From Streptosporangium sp. NBC_01495 (GTDB lineage: Bacteria > Actinomycetota > Actinomycetes > Streptosporangiales > Streptosporangiaceae): a stretch of 64,000 nt of DNA. The notes beneath the pieces were generated by a model. That model was not told the DNA's origin. It saw only the letters and a program-made list of their open reading frames with translations, and did no database searches. Position numbers and translations under genes: made by a program. The DNA is taken from assembly GCF_036250735.1 (NCBI RefSeq), contig NZ_CP109430.1, forward strand, positions 744,001 to 808,000, read 5' to 3'. The stretch's first letter is position 1. Every line of letters starts with the position of its first letter. This document shows, in pieces, positions 43,521-52,688 of this stretch.

Positions 43521-44153
43521 ATGGCGATAGCGGTGGTCCCGGAGAGAGGAGTGCTGGTGGAGGAGTCCGACCACCAGGCCGAAGCTCCCGTGTCTGATTG
43601 GACACCTCCCACATGGGAGGAGGTGGTCCGGACGCACTCGGCGCGCGTCTACCGGCTGGCCTATCGGCTGACCGGGAACGTGCACGATGCGGAGGATCTC
43701 ACACAGGAGGTCTTCGTCCGGGTCTTCAGGTCGTTGTCGAACTACACGCCAGGCACTTTCGAGGGCTGGCTGCACCGCATCACCACCAACCTGTTCCTCG
43801 ACATGGCGCGGCGCAAGCAGCGCATCAGGTTCGAGGGGCTCGCCGACGACGCCGCCGAGCGGCTGCGCGGGCGCGAGCCTTCTCCCGCACAGGTGTACGA
43901 CGACACCCATCTGGAGCCCGACATCCAGGCGGCACTCGACGCGCTCGCGCCCGAGTTCCGCGCGGCCGTCGTTCTGTGTGACATCGAGGGGCTGTCCTAC
44001 GAGGAGATCGCGGCGACGCTGGGCGTGAAGCTCGGCACCGTCCGCAGCCGGATCCACCGTGGGCGGGCGCAGCTGCGTGAGGCGCTGGAGCATCGCGCGC
44101 CGCGGAACGACCAATTCCCCCCGAGCGTTACTCACGGGGAGGAATTCGCATGA
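43521..44153 (+). CDS. sigE: ECF sigma factor SigE-type
   Basis: About 210 residues. Region 2 is [51 protein letters not shown] and region 4 [31 protein letters not shown], nearly identical in pattern to mycobacterial SigE and Streptomyces SigR-unrelated group ECF02-like members. It directs RNA polymerase to envelope-stress genes. An anti-sigma factor, RseB-like protein, HtrA and TatB follow in the same order as in M. tuberculosis. ATG 43521 is used, with weak AGG upstream; longer (43470) and shorter starts are possible, as several are known for SigE elsewhere. Confidence 0.93.
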   Translation: MAIAVVPERGVLVEESDHQAEAPVSDWTPPTWEEVVRTHSARVYRLAYRLTGNVHDAEDLTQEVFVRVFRSLSNYTPGTFEGWLHRITTNLFLDMARRKQRIRFEGLADDAAERLRGREPSPAQVYDDTHLEPDIQAALDALAPEFRAAVVLCDIEGLSYEEIAATLGVKLGTVRSRIHRGRAQLREALEHRAPRNDQFPPSVTHGEEFA

Positions 44154-44205
44154 GAAACCACAGTCATGACGAATGTCACGACGAGCCACTTGGCAAGGAG
44201 TGCGC

Positions 44206-44736
44206 ATGAGTCACCTTGGAGAACGCGTTTCCGCGCTGGTCGACGGTGAGCTGAATCACCACGAGCGCGACCGTGCCCTGTCTCACCTCACCTTCTGCGC
44301 CACCTGCAGGGCCGAGGTCGACGCCATGCGGGCGCTGAAGAGCCGGTTGCGGTCCCTCGACGGTCCGGCGATGCCGACCGACCTGACGATGTCCCTGCTC
44401 CGCATGGCGGAGCCCGGCGGCCCGTTGCCGCCGCGTGAGCGCCCCTTTCCGGCCTCACGCACCTTCGGTGGCGCGCCCATTCCGAGCATGCACAGCATCG
44501 CTCCCCCCGACAACCGGCCCCGAGGCCGTGCCGGAGGGCCTCGCCGAGCGCGGCGGGCGGGCTATGTCGCGGTGGGCGTCGCCTCGGCGGCCGTGGCGAT
44601 CGGGACCCTGTTCGTGGTAGGCGGGGCCGACCCCAATCCGCGTGTCGTGCCGCCGGTCGACATGTTCGCCAACCAGCACAGGAACACCGCGCCCTATGGC
44701 GGGTCGGCGACGCCGACCCTCTCCCCCTCTCCGTGA
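44206..44736 (+). CDS. rseA: Zinc-finger anti-sigma factor (RseA-type)
   Basis: A 176-residue anti-sigma factor. The ZAS motif is HLTFCATC (HxxxCxxC) near residues 26-33 with an upstream His cluster (NHHERD). A membrane helix (YVAVGVASAAVAIGTLFVV) follows at about 118-138, so the N-terminal domain holds SigE at the membrane. AAGGAG precedes the ATG at 44206. Partner: sigE, 50 bases upstream. The following gene overlaps its stop. Confidence 0.9.
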   Translation: MSHLGERVSALVDGELNHHERDRALSHLTFCATCRAEVDAMRALKSRLRSLDGPAMPTDLTMSLLRMAEPGGPLPPRERPFPASRTFGGAPIPSMHSIAPPDNRPRGRAGGPRRARRAGYVAVGVASAAVAIGTLFVVGGADPNPRVVPPVDMFANQHRNTAPYGGSATPTLSPSP

Positions 44737-45803
44737 TCCGGCTGCCCGCCACGGTCTTCCTGGCCGCTGTCATGCTGCTGGGGCTGGTGGCGGGCGGCAC
44801 GGCACACGCCGTCCGGTCCCCGCACGTCGTGCCGCCGGACGACGTCGAGAGCGAGGACAGCGGTCTGCACCTGCTCCGCGAGGCGGCGGTCGCCGGCCGG
44901 TCCCGCGGATACTCCGGCACCCAGTACGTCACCTCCTGGGGCGCCTCCGGCGCCGCCTCCGCGGTGCTGGAGGTGCGCAACGTCCCGGGAAAGGGACTGA
45001 CGGTGCGCGCCGCGCCCTCGGGGGCCTCGGGGCCCTCCGGCTCAGTACGGAACGCCTCGGGCTCGGTACGGAACGCCGACCCCGGCACCCCCGCCGGGGG
45101 CATGTCCAGCCCGTCCGAGGCGATGCTCGAGGTCCTGGCCCGCAACTACCGGGTCGTGGCCGCGGGGGAGGGCTTCGCCTGCGGGCGCCCGGCCCGCCTC
45201 GTGAACGTCCTGCGGCCCGACGGCACGGCCGCCGCCCGCTACTGGCTCGACGAGGCCGGCGGTCCGGTGCTGCGCCGCGAGCTCATGGACGCCGAGGGCC
45301 GGGTCGTCAGCGCCGGGGCCTTCGTCGATCTGACCCTCGATCCGGTGGCGAGGAGCGCGGCGCCCGCGCTGGCCGCCGGTGGTCTTGACCTGGCCGAACT
45401 GCCCCGCCTGGCGGCCGGTGGCTGGAGTTTCCCCCGGGCACTGCCGGGACGCCTGGAGCTGTTCGCCGCGCACAACACCCCTCCTGGATACTTGTATCTG
45501 GGGTACTCAGATGGATTGTCAGTCGTGTCGGTTTTTATCCAGTCTGGGATGCTTGATGAGGAACGTCTCCAAGGTTGGCATGCGGAGCGGCGTAAGGGGC
45601 ATACGATCTGGGTTCGAGACCCAGCTGGGCAGGAGACGATCTGGGCGAGTGGGGGTCATGTCTACACCGTCTTTGCCGACGCGCCGGCCGACATGGTCGA
45701 CACCGCTGTCGCGGCGTTGCCGCACGAGCCCGTTCCCGATCTCTGGACGCGGCTCGGCCGCGGTGCGAGCCGTCTGCTCTCCTGGGTCAATCCCTTCGGA
45801 TAA
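44733..45803 (+). CDS. MucB/RseB-like exported regulatory protein
   Basis: A 356-residue protein with a signal peptide (VFLAAVMLLGLVAGGTAHA). The MucB/RseB-type region (GYSGTQYVTSWG, VRAAPSG... ARNYRVVAAGEGFACGRPARLVNVLRPDGTAAARYWLDEAGGPVLRRELMDAEGR) would sense envelope signals such as lipids and protect the anti-sigma factor from cleavage. GTG start overlaps the anti-sigma stop (GTGA). Bases 45475-45665 have clearly lower G+C than the rest of the gene. Confidence 0.85.
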   Translation: MIRLPATVFLAAVMLLGLVAGGTAHAVRSPHVVPPDDVESEDSGLHLLREAAVAGRSRGYSGTQYVTSWGASGAASAVLEVRNVPGKGLTVRAAPSGASGPSGSVRNASGSVRNADPGTPAGGMSSPSEAMLEVLARNYRVVAAGEGFACGRPARLVNVLRPDGTAAARYWLDEAGGPVLRRELMDAEGRVVSAGAFVDLTLDPVARSAAPALAAGGLDLAELPRLAAGGWSFPRALPGRLELFAAHNTPPGYLYLGYSDGLSVVSVFIQSGMLDEERLQGWHAERRKGHTIWVRDPAGQETIWASGGHVYTVFADAPADMVDTAVAALPHEPVPDLWTRLGRGASRLLSWVNPFG

Positions 45804-45898
45804 CGCGTGCTTTACACATCTCGTATGCCGCTCGGGGGAAGATTGCCGGGTTGACTCGGCGAGCGGCCGCCTGCGAGGCAAGGAGTAGTGAGTATTCG

Positions 45899-47530
45899 AT
45901 GACCGACGATGCCCGTACTACCCACGAGGCGAACGATGCTGAGGGGCGTACGCCGTCGGACTTCGCCGACGGCGGCCACGGCACTCCCGAGTCCCGCCGC
46001 GCCGACTCCTCCGGCCCCGAGTTCTCCCGCCCGGAGTTCCTGCCCGCAGGGGAGGCCGCGCCCTTCCAGGCCGAGCAGCCCCGCGACGACGGCTGGAGCC
46101 AGCCGGGCGCCCAGCCCGACCGTGACCGGTGGGGCCGGCCGCAGGAGCATCCCGAACCGCTTCGCCACGACGGCAGGGACGTGCCGCCCGGCGAGGGTGT
46201 CCAGGGCCCCGGCCCCACGGGGGAGAACTGGGGCGACCCCTCGGGCAGGCCCAGGTACGACACGGCGGTCTTCTCATCCCAGCCCGCCCCGCCCCCGCCG
46301 CCCGCCCAGGCGTTCGGCATGGGGCCCGGCTGGGCGCCCCCTCCCACGGGCCCGGGGGGTCCGGGAGGCCCCGGAGGCTTCGGCGGTCCGCCGCCCGCGC
46401 CCGTCCGGCGCGGGCCGCGCACCGCCACGCTGGTGATCCTCGCCGTGGTGGTCGCGCTGCTGGCCTCCACGCTGGGCAGTGTCGGCACCTACCTCCTCAC
46501 CAAGCCCACGGGCTCGGGGCGCGACCCCTCCTTCAGCCTGGGCGGGGCGCCGACGGGTTCCAACGTCCGGCCCCCCGAGTCGGTCGCGGGCGTGGCCTCG
46601 AAGGTCCTGCCCAGCGTGGTGTCGCTCGCCGTCGAGGGCGGGGCGAGTTCCAGCACCGGCTCCGGCTTCCTGATCAAGGGCGGCTACGTGGTGACCAACA
46701 ACCACGTGGTGGCCAGTGCCGACCCGAGCGGCCAGATCCAGATCCAGTTTAACAACCGCAAGTCCACCTCGGCCGTCGTCGTGGGCCGTGACCCCGAGTC
46801 CGACCTGGCCGTGGTCAAGCCCGCGGAGACCTTCGGCGCCCCCGAGATCGTCCTCGGCAACTCCGACAACGTGGTCGTGGGCGACCCGGTCATCGCCATC
46901 GGATCTCCGCTGGGCCTGACCGGCACCGTGACCTCCGGCATCGTCAGCTCGCTCAACCGCCCCGTCCAGGCGGGTGAGGAGAACAGCTCCGACACCACCT
47001 GGCTCAGCGCCGTGCAGACCGACGCGGCCATCAACCCCGGCAACTCGGGGGGCCCGCTGGTCAACGTCAACGGCGAGGTCATCGGCGTCAACTCGGCGAT
47101 CGCCACGCTCGGCAGGTCGGTCGGCGGCCAGAGCGGCAGCATCGGCCTCGGCTTCGCCATCCCGGTGAACCACGCCCGCCGGGTCGCCCAGGAGCTGATC
47201 ACCACGGGCAAGGCCAAGAAGTCGCGCATCGGCGTCGCCATCGACCCGACCTACCAGGGCGTCGGGGTGCGCATCGCCACCGAGTCCAGGCAGGGCTCGC
47301 AGCCGGTCGAGCCGAACGGCCCCGCCGCCCAGGCGGGCCTCAAGCCCGGAGACGTCATCCTGGAGGTCGAGGGCGTCGTGCTCCAGGACGGCAACGAGCT
47401 GATCGCCATGATCCGCAACAGGGCTCCCGGTGAGAAGCTCGCGATCAAGTACCAGCGTGGCGGCCAGGAGAAGACCGCGACCGTGACCGTCGGTACCGCA
47501 CCTGACCAGCCTTCGCCCGCACCCTCCTGA
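45899..47530 (+). CDS. htrA: HtrA-like membrane serine protease with PDZ domain
   Basis: About 543 residues. A Pro-rich, disordered cytoplasmic part of about 170 residues precedes one membrane helix (TATLVILAVVVALLASTLGSVGTYLL). The trypsin-like domain has the triad His in VVTNNHVV, Asp in ESDLAVVK and Ser in NPGNSGGPLV. A PDZ domain follows (GLKPGDVILEVEG). In mycobacteria this gene follows rseA and degrades or remodels misfolded exported proteins. ATG 45899 is chosen; AAGGAG stands 13 bases upstream. Confidence 0.93.
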   Translation: MTDDARTTHEANDAEGRTPSDFADGGHGTPESRRADSSGPEFSRPEFLPAGEAAPFQAEQPRDDGWSQPGAQPDRDRWGRPQEHPEPLRHDGRDVPPGEGVQGPGPTGENWGDPSGRPRYDTAVFSSQPAPPPPPAQAFGMGPGWAPPPTGPGGPGGPGGFGGPPPAPVRRGPRTATLVILAVVVALLASTLGSVGTYLLTKPTGSGRDPSFSLGGAPTGSNVRPPESVAGVASKVLPSVVSLAVEGGASSSTGSGFLIKGGYVVTNNHVVASADPSGQIQIQFNNRKSTSAVVVGRDPESDLAVVKPAETFGAPEIVLGNSDNVVVGDPVIAIGSPLGLTGTVTSGIVSSLNRPVQAGEENSSDTTWLSAVQTDAAINPGNSGGPLVNVNGEVIGVNSAIATLGRSVGGQSGSIGLGFAIPVNHARRVAQELITTGKAKKSRIGVAIDPTYQGVGVRIATESRQGSQPVEPNGPAAQAGLKPGDVILEVEGVVLQDGNELIAMIRNRAPGEKLAIKYQRGGQEKTATVTVGTAPDQPSPAPS

Positions 47531-47576
47531 GTGGCGGGGTGGGGCGCGTGCTCACGAGTCGGGGCGTTAGTGTGGA

Positions 47577-47603
47577 ACCTCTCCGGTGTATGGCCGGAGA
47601 GGT
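47577..47603 (+). terminator. Hairpin between htrA and tatB
   Basis: ACCTCTCCGG (47577-47586) pairs perfectly with CCGGAGAGGT (47594-47603), with the loop TGTATGG, followed by GCTTCTGG. It ends 31 bases before tatB, so tatB may have its own promoter or be attenuated. Confidence 0.65.
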
Positions 47604-47634
47604 GCTTCTGGCATCCTCCCGGTAGGAGATCACC

Positions 47635-47991
47635 GTGTTCGGACTCGGCTGGCCTGAGATCGTGGCGCTGGTGGTGATCGCCCTTCTCGTCTTCGGCCCG
47701 GAAAAGCTGCCCCAGGCCGCCTCGCAGGCGGGCAAGACCCTGCGCAACCTGCGTCGGATGGCCAACAGCGCGAGGGACGACCTGCGGACGGGGCTCGGGC
47801 CCGATTTCGCCGACTTCGACCCGGCCGACCTCAACCCGAAGAACTTCGTCCGCAAGCACCTCACCGCCGACCTCGAGGACGACTGGAACGGCACCGCCAC
47901 CGCCACCGCCGAGCCGGCCGCCCACGCGATGAGCGGCGCCGACGAGCTGGGCTACGGCGAGATCCCCCCGTACGACTCCGACGCGACCTAG
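47635..47991 (+). CDS. tatB: Sec-independent (Tat) translocase subunit TatB
   Basis: A 118-residue membrane protein. MFGLGWPEIVALVVIALLVFGPEKLPQAASQAGKTLRNLRRMANSARDDLR shows the membrane helix, the FGPEKLP hinge and the amphipathic helix of TatA/B. It receives folded twin-arginine substrates at the TatC complex. The GTG start has AGGAG 6-10 bases upstream. Position after htrA is the same as in mycobacteria. Confidence 0.93.
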   Translation: MFGLGWPEIVALVVIALLVFGPEKLPQAASQAGKTLRNLRRMANSARDDLRTGLGPDFADFDPADLNPKNFVRKHLTADLEDDWNGTATATAEPAAHAMSGADELGYGEIPPYDSDAT

Positions 47992-48049
47992 CCGACCCGG
48001 TCGTCGAACGTCGCGTGGACTCTCGTCTCGCGCGCCCCACACGCGCCTC

Positions 48050-48098
48050 ACACGACGACGGCGGCAGCCCCGACAAGGGGTCGCCGCCGTCGTCGTGT
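48050..48098. terminator. Bidirectional hairpin between tatB and mrp
   Basis: 16 perfect pairs (ACACGACGACGGCGGC with its complement), a two-base mismatch and CCCC/GGGG, around the loop GACA. It lies between convergent genes. Confidence 0.85.
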
Positions 48099-48153
48099 CG
48101 CGGGAGAGGCCGTTCCGGGCCTCGAGGGACCGGTCTCGAGGCCCCTCGGGCTC

Positions 48154-49314
48154 TCAGCCGCGCCGGGTGGGCGAGATGCCGAGCTGGAGGCCCTTGAGGC
48201 TGGCCGACTTCTTGCTGAGGGACGCGGCGATGCGGCTCAGCTCGGTCGCGGCCGGGGCGTCCGGGTCGGTCAGCACGAGCGGCTTGCCCTCGTCGCTGCC
48301 CTCACGCAGGCGCATGTCGATGGGCACCTGGCCCAGGAGCGGCACGCGGGAACCCAGGGTGCGGGTCAGCGCGTCGGCCACGGTCTGGCCGCCGCCCTCG
48401 CCGAAGACCGAGATCCGCTCGTCGCAGTGCGGGCAGGGCAGCCACGACATGTTCTCGATGACCCCGGCGATCTGCTGGTGGGTCTGGACGGCGATCGATC
48501 CCGCGCGCTCGGCGACCTCGGCGGCGGCCTGCTGCGGGGTGGTCACCACCAGGAGCTCCGCCGACGGCATCCGCTGCGCCACGGAGATCGCGATGTCACC
48601 GGTGCCCGGGGGCAGGTCCATCAGCAGCACGTCCAGGTCGCCCCAGTAGACGTCGGCGAGGAACTGGTGCAGGGCACGGTCGAGCATCGGGCCGCGCCAC
48701 ACGACCGGGGTGTTGCCCTCCGGCTTGAACATGCCGACCGAGATGACCTTGATGTCATGCGCCACCGGCGGCATGATCATGTCCTCGACCTTGGTGGGGC
48801 GGTCGGAGATGCCGAGCATGCGGGGAATGCTGTGGCCGTAGATGTCGGCGTCGACGACGCCGACCTTCAGGCCGCTCGCGGCCATCGCGGCGGCCAGGTT
48901 GACGGTGACGGACGACTTGCCGACGCCGCCCTTGCCCGAGGCGACCGCGAAGACGCGGGTCAGCGAGCCGGGCTGGGCGAAGGGGATCTCCTTCTCGGGC
49001 CCCTTGTTGCCGCGCAGCTTGGTCTGCAGCGTCTTGCGCTGCTCGGTGCTCATGACGTCCATCTCGATGGAGACGCCGGTCACCCCGTCGACCTTGGAAA
49101 CGGCGCCGGTGACGTCCCGGGTGATGGTGTCCTTCATGGGACAGCCGGACACCGTCAGGTAGATCGCGACACGTACGGCTCCCTCGGGGGAGATGTCGAC
49201 GCTCTTGACCATGTCGAGTTCGGTGATCGGCCGACGGATCTCAGGGTCGTTGACGGTCGCGAGGGCGGCCATCACCAGTTCCGTGGTAGGTGCCATCGAA
49301 GTGTCGGCAGTCAC
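48154..49314 (-). CDS. mrp: Mrp/NBP35-type P-loop ATPase (iron-sulfur cluster carrier)
   Basis: About 386 residues. An N-terminal DUF59/MIP18 domain (MAALATVNDPEIRRPITELDMV, SGCPMKDTITRDV) precedes the deviant Walker A GKGGVGKSS and LLMDLPPGTGDI. CPHC in LPCPHCDERISV is the cluster-binding pair. It probably carries Fe-S clusters to apo-enzymes. The start is GTG 49314 or ATG 49296; neither has a strong ribosome binding site. Confidence 0.92.
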   Translation of the reverse strand: MTADTSMAPTTELVMAALATVNDPEIRRPITELDMVKSVDISPEGAVRVAIYLTVSGCPMKDTITRDVTGAVSKVDGVTGVSIEMDVMSTEQRKTLQTKLRGNKGPEKEIPFAQPGSLTRVFAVASGKGGVGKSSVTVNLAAAMAASGLKVGVVDADIYGHSIPRMLGISDRPTKVEDMIMPPVAHDIKVISVGMFKPEGNTPVVWRGPMLDRALHQFLADVYWGDLDVLLMDLPPGTGDIAISVAQRMPSAELLVVTTPQQAAAEVAERAGSIAVQTHQQIAGVIENMSWLPCPHCDERISVFGEGGGQTVADALTRTLGSRVPLLGQVPIDMRLREGSDEGKPLVLTDPDAPAATELSRIAASLSKKSASLKGLQLGISPTRRG

Positions 49315-49561
49315 GTCACCCTGGGGCGACGAGGATGCCGTCCCTCCTTGTCTGTTATCGATGAGGCGTCTCACGGGCAGGATCTGCCCGTCGTCGCGCC
49401 GGCGTGGCTTGGCAGGAGGCCGATCCCGTCAGGGAACGGTCGGCGTCGTGAGCCCATGGTATGAACCCGGGGACGTCGGAAGGAATTCCGAAACCGGCGA
49501 TGGTCGCTGGATTCGGACAATTCGCTGTGTAGGTGCGCGTGCAACGTTCTAAGGTTACTCC

Positions 49562-50047
49562 GTGACCCTCACGGCGGGCGAGTCAAGAGAGAGCATCGGC
49601 TCGGAGGAGCTGGTGGTCTGGCGCATGCTCCAGCGGGCCCAGGTCCGCATCACCCGGGTTCTGGAGGCCGACCTGCTGGTCGAGCACGATCTGGCCCTGG
49701 CTTCGTACGAGGTCCTGCTGCAGCTGTCCGAGGCGCCCGAGCGGCGGCTGAGGATGAACGACCTGGCCGACAGGGTGCTGCTGTCGCGCAGCGGGCTGAC
49801 CCGGCTCATCGACCGTCTCCAGCGCGACGGCCTGGTCGAGCGCGAGGCCTGCAGCAGCGACGCGCGGGGCCTGTTCGCGGTGCTGACGGACGGGGGCGCC
49901 GCGCGGCTGGCCGAGGCCAGCCCCACCTACCTGCGCGGGGTCCGCGCCCAGTTCCTGGACGTGCTCGAAGCCGACGAGCTGCGGCAGTGCGCGGCCATGC
50001 TGAACAAGCTCTTCCCGGACCCTCCGGCCCCCATGGACCCGTACTGA
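49562..50047 (+). CDS. MarR family transcriptional regulator
   Basis: A 161-residue winged-helix protein. LASYEVLLQLSEAP, LRMNDLADRVLLSRSGLTRLIDRLQRDGLVERE and the wing with DARGLFAVLTDGG are the MarR DNA-binding domain. The GTG start lies 3 bases after TTACT with no ribosome binding site, so the mRNA may be leaderless. Its target is unknown; the 570-base repeat-rich gap downstream separates it from the next gene. Confidence 0.9.
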   Translation: MTLTAGESRESIGSEELVVWRMLQRAQVRITRVLEADLLVEHDLALASYEVLLQLSEAPERRLRMNDLADRVLLSRSGLTRLIDRLQRDGLVEREACSSDARGLFAVLTDGGAARLAEASPTYLRGVRAQFLDVLEADELRQCAAMLNKLFPDPPAPMDPY

Positions 50048-50620
50048 GCTCGCACTGAGCCGCGCGGGCCGACACCGCCCCTGAGTCCCACGGCCACGGG
50101 CCGACACCAACCCGTGCCGAACCTCACGGCCTCGCGCCGACACCGCCTTTGAGCCGCACGACCTCGCGTTGACACCGCCCTGTACCGGGCTCGCACCGAA
50201 CCTCACGGCCTCGCGCCGACACCGCCAGCCGCACGGCCTCGTGCCGGTACCACGTGCGTCGGAGGCCTCCAGGGCCTCCGCGGATGGCCACCTGTACCGA
50301 GCCTCCGCCTCTGCCGAGCCTCGGCCCCACGGCTTCGCACCGTCGCCGTCGCCCGCACCGGCTACCGCGGCCTTTCGCCGAGCCGTTCCGGCGTGAAGTC
50401 ACCGTCGGCGGCCCCCTCGGGGACCGGGCCCGCCCCTTCCGGCCGGCGTTTCTCACCTCCCCGTGACCCGGCTCGCCCCGCCTTGACCTTTCTCCGGACA
50501 AGGCCGTCGAGCGCTATGTCACATACCAGCCCCAGAGTGATTTCGAACGCATAAAGGATCTTGCCGGTCATACGGACACTCGTGGAGATTACGGATATTC
50601 CCCCCTAATGCGGAGGCTCG
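50048..50620. repeat. Gap with six degenerate 26-38-bp tandem units
   Basis: From about 50058 to 50252, six units contain versions of the core CACGGCCTCGCGCCGACACC. Two copies (50127 and 50204 regions) are identical over 25 bases. The right part (50253-50560) shows no gene; AT-rich sequence before 50620 may hold the promoter of the S15 peptidase. Confidence 0.7.
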
Positions 50621-52540
50621 ATGCCAAAGTTACGAGCAGCCCTCATCGCCCTCACGGTGGTCGTGGCGGGCGTCGCCCCGGCTCACGCGGCCACCCAACC
50701 CTCTCTCACCGTCGAGCGGGGGCGGACCCAGCCGGTCTTCTCGTACGCCGACGCCGTCCGTGAGCACGTCTACGTCGAGTCCAGCGTCGACAGCGACTCC
50801 GACGGGAAGCCGGACCGGGTCCGTGTCGACATCATCAGGCCGAAGGAGTCCGGTCCCGGGCTCAAGGTGCCGGTGATCATCGACGAGAGCCCGTACTACG
50901 ACAACTCCGGCCGGGGGAACGAGGCTGAGCGGAAGGTCTACGACGCCGCCGGCAACGTGACGAAATTCCCCCTGTACTACGACAACTACTTCGTGCCGCG
51001 CGGTTACGCCGTCCTCAACGTCGACATGATCGGGACCACCAGGTCCGACGGCTGCCCCGACGTCGGCGGGCAGGCCGACGTGCTGGGCGGCAAGGCCGTC
51101 ATCGACTGGCTGAACGGCCGCGCCACCGCCTACCGCCCCGACGGCACACCCGCGGTCGCGGACTGGACCACCGGCAAGGCCGCGATGATCGGCAAGTCGT
51201 ACGACGGCACGCTGGCCAACGCCGTGGCGGCGACCGGCGTGCGGGGACTGGAGACGATCGTCCCGATCTCCGCGATCAGCTCCTGGTACAAGTACCAGCG
51301 CTCCAACGGAGTGGTCTACAACTACGACTACATGTCGTGGCTGGGGGACTACGTCGACAGCGACCCCACCGCCAAGTGCGCGGCCACGTGGGCGCGCCTG
51401 GACGCCCAGGACGGCGACGACACCGGGAACTACAACGGCTTCTGGGCCGAGCGCGACTACATCGCGGGCTCGCTGGCCGACGCCTCCAAGGTGCGCGCCA
51501 GCGTCTTCGCCGTGCACACGGTCAACGACCTCAACGTCATGCCCGACAACTTCTCCACGTGGTGGAAGGCCCTGGCCGACAGGAACGTGCCCCGCAAGAT
51601 CTGGGTCGGGCAGTACCAGCACGTGGACCCCTTCGACTTCGAGGGACGTCGTGACCTCTGGGTCGACACGCTGCACCGCTGGTTCGACTACTGGCTGCTC
51701 GGCGTGCAGAACGGCATCATGCGCGAGCCCCGCGCCGACGTGCAGAGCAGCCTCGACCGCTGGACCACCCAGCGTGACTGGCCCGCCCCGCTCGCCCTGA
51801 AGATCCCCTTCCGCCCCGCGGCCGACGGCTCGTTCGGCCTCGTACCGGCGAAGAGGGGCCAGACCGCCACGTTCACCGACATCCGCCAGTCCGAGGAGGC
51901 CATGGTGGCCGACGTCGGCACGGCCAAGCCGGGGAGGGTGGCCTTCACCACCGGCGAGCTGCCGCTGGACCTGCGCCTGTCCGGCACGCCCGTGGTGGAC
52001 CTGCGCGTCGCGCTCGACAAGCCCACCTCGAACCTGACCGCGCTCCTCGTCGACTTCGGCGAGGACACCCGGATCGACTGGCGGCGGGGCCAGGGCATCA
52101 CCACGCTCGCCGAGGAGAGCTGCCACGGCGAGAGCACGGCCTCCGACGACGCCTGCTACAGGCAGGTCGTCACCAACCGGGCCACCCGCCCGCTGGAGAT
52201 CGTCGCCAGGGGCTGGATCGACGTGCAGAACCGCGACTCGCTCAGCGCGCCCTCGCCGCTTCCCGCGGGCACGTACGGCAGGGTGAGCTGGGAGACGCTG
52301 CCGCAGGACTACGTCTTCAAGAAGGGGCACAGGCTGGCCCTCGTGATCGCGGGCACCGACTCGACCTACAGCGACGAGAGGGCCACCGGCGCGAACGTCA
52401 CCGTCGACCTGGCCGGGAGCAAGGTGCTCCTCCCGCTGGCGCTCAGCACCCTCAGGAGCACCGACGTGCCGAAGGACACGAGCAGGTGGAGTGGTCCGCA
52501 GTTGCTGGACCTGCCGGAGCCGGAGAACACGTTCTTCTGA
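50621..52540 (+). CDS. Secreted Xaa-Pro dipeptidyl-peptidase (S15)
   Basis: A 639-residue exported hydrolase with signal peptide (AALIALTVVVAGVAPAHA). An alpha/beta-hydrolase domain has the nucleophile in MIGKSYDGTL, the acid in VNDLNV and the histidine in QYQHVDP. A jelly-roll C-terminal domain of the PepX/CocE type (LDLRLSGTPVVDLRVALDKP, PLEIVARGWID) follows. The PepX branch cuts dipeptides after proline; a related branch hydrolyses esters. The gene is single and ends in a hairpin. Confidence 0.93.
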   Translation: MPKLRAALIALTVVVAGVAPAHAATQPSLTVERGRTQPVFSYADAVREHVYVESSVDSDSDGKPDRVRVDIIRPKESGPGLKVPVIIDESPYYDNSGRGNEAERKVYDAAGNVTKFPLYYDNYFVPRGYAVLNVDMIGTTRSDGCPDVGGQADVLGGKAVIDWLNGRATAYRPDGTPAVADWTTGKAAMIGKSYDGTLANAVAATGVRGLETIVPISAISSWYKYQRSNGVVYNYDYMSWLGDYVDSDPTAKCAATWARLDAQDGDDTGNYNGFWAERDYIAGSLADASKVRASVFAVHTVNDLNVMPDNFSTWWKALADRNVPRKIWVGQYQHVDPFDFEGRRDLWVDTLHRWFDYWLLGVQNGIMREPRADVQSSLDRWTTQRDWPAPLALKIPFRPAADGSFGLVPAKRGQTATFTDIRQSEEAMVADVGTAKPGRVAFTTGELPLDLRLSGTPVVDLRVALDKPTSNLTALLVDFGEDTRIDWRRGQGITTLAEESCHGESTASDDACYRQVVTNRATRPLEIVARGWIDVQNRDSLSAPSPLPAGTYGRVSWETLPQDYVFKKGHRLALVIAGTDSTYSDERATGANVTVDLAGSKVLLPLALSTLRSTDVPKDTSRWSGPQLLDLPEPENTFF

Positions 52541-52572
52541 TCTTCGGGAGTCTCTGATCCTCCGAAGGCCGC

Positions 52573-52609
52573 GGGGTGTGAGCGGGGCGGGACGCCCGGC
52601 TCACACCCC
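52573..52609 (+). terminator. Hairpin after the S15 peptidase
   Basis: GGGGTGTGAGC (52573-52583) pairs with GCTCACACCCC (52599-52609), with an inner GGCG/CGCC. It starts 33 bases after the stop. Confidence 0.75.
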
Positions 52610-52688
52610 GTCCCGCGTAACCGCCGGGCGCGGGGCCCGGAACGCGCCTCCGCCGGACGGGAAGGCATCGGGGGCCCCGGGGTCCGGC

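Noticed and set aside
45600..45650. tRNA T-arm-like hairpin CTGGGTTCGAGACCCAG
   Set aside because: The T-stem and loop look right, but no matching acceptor, D-arm or anticodon arm is found upstream, and the segment is part of the RseB-like coding frame.
50058..50252. Possible CRISPR array
   Set aside because: Unit length and spacing are irregular, the units drift and there are no unique spacers of constant size or cas genes.
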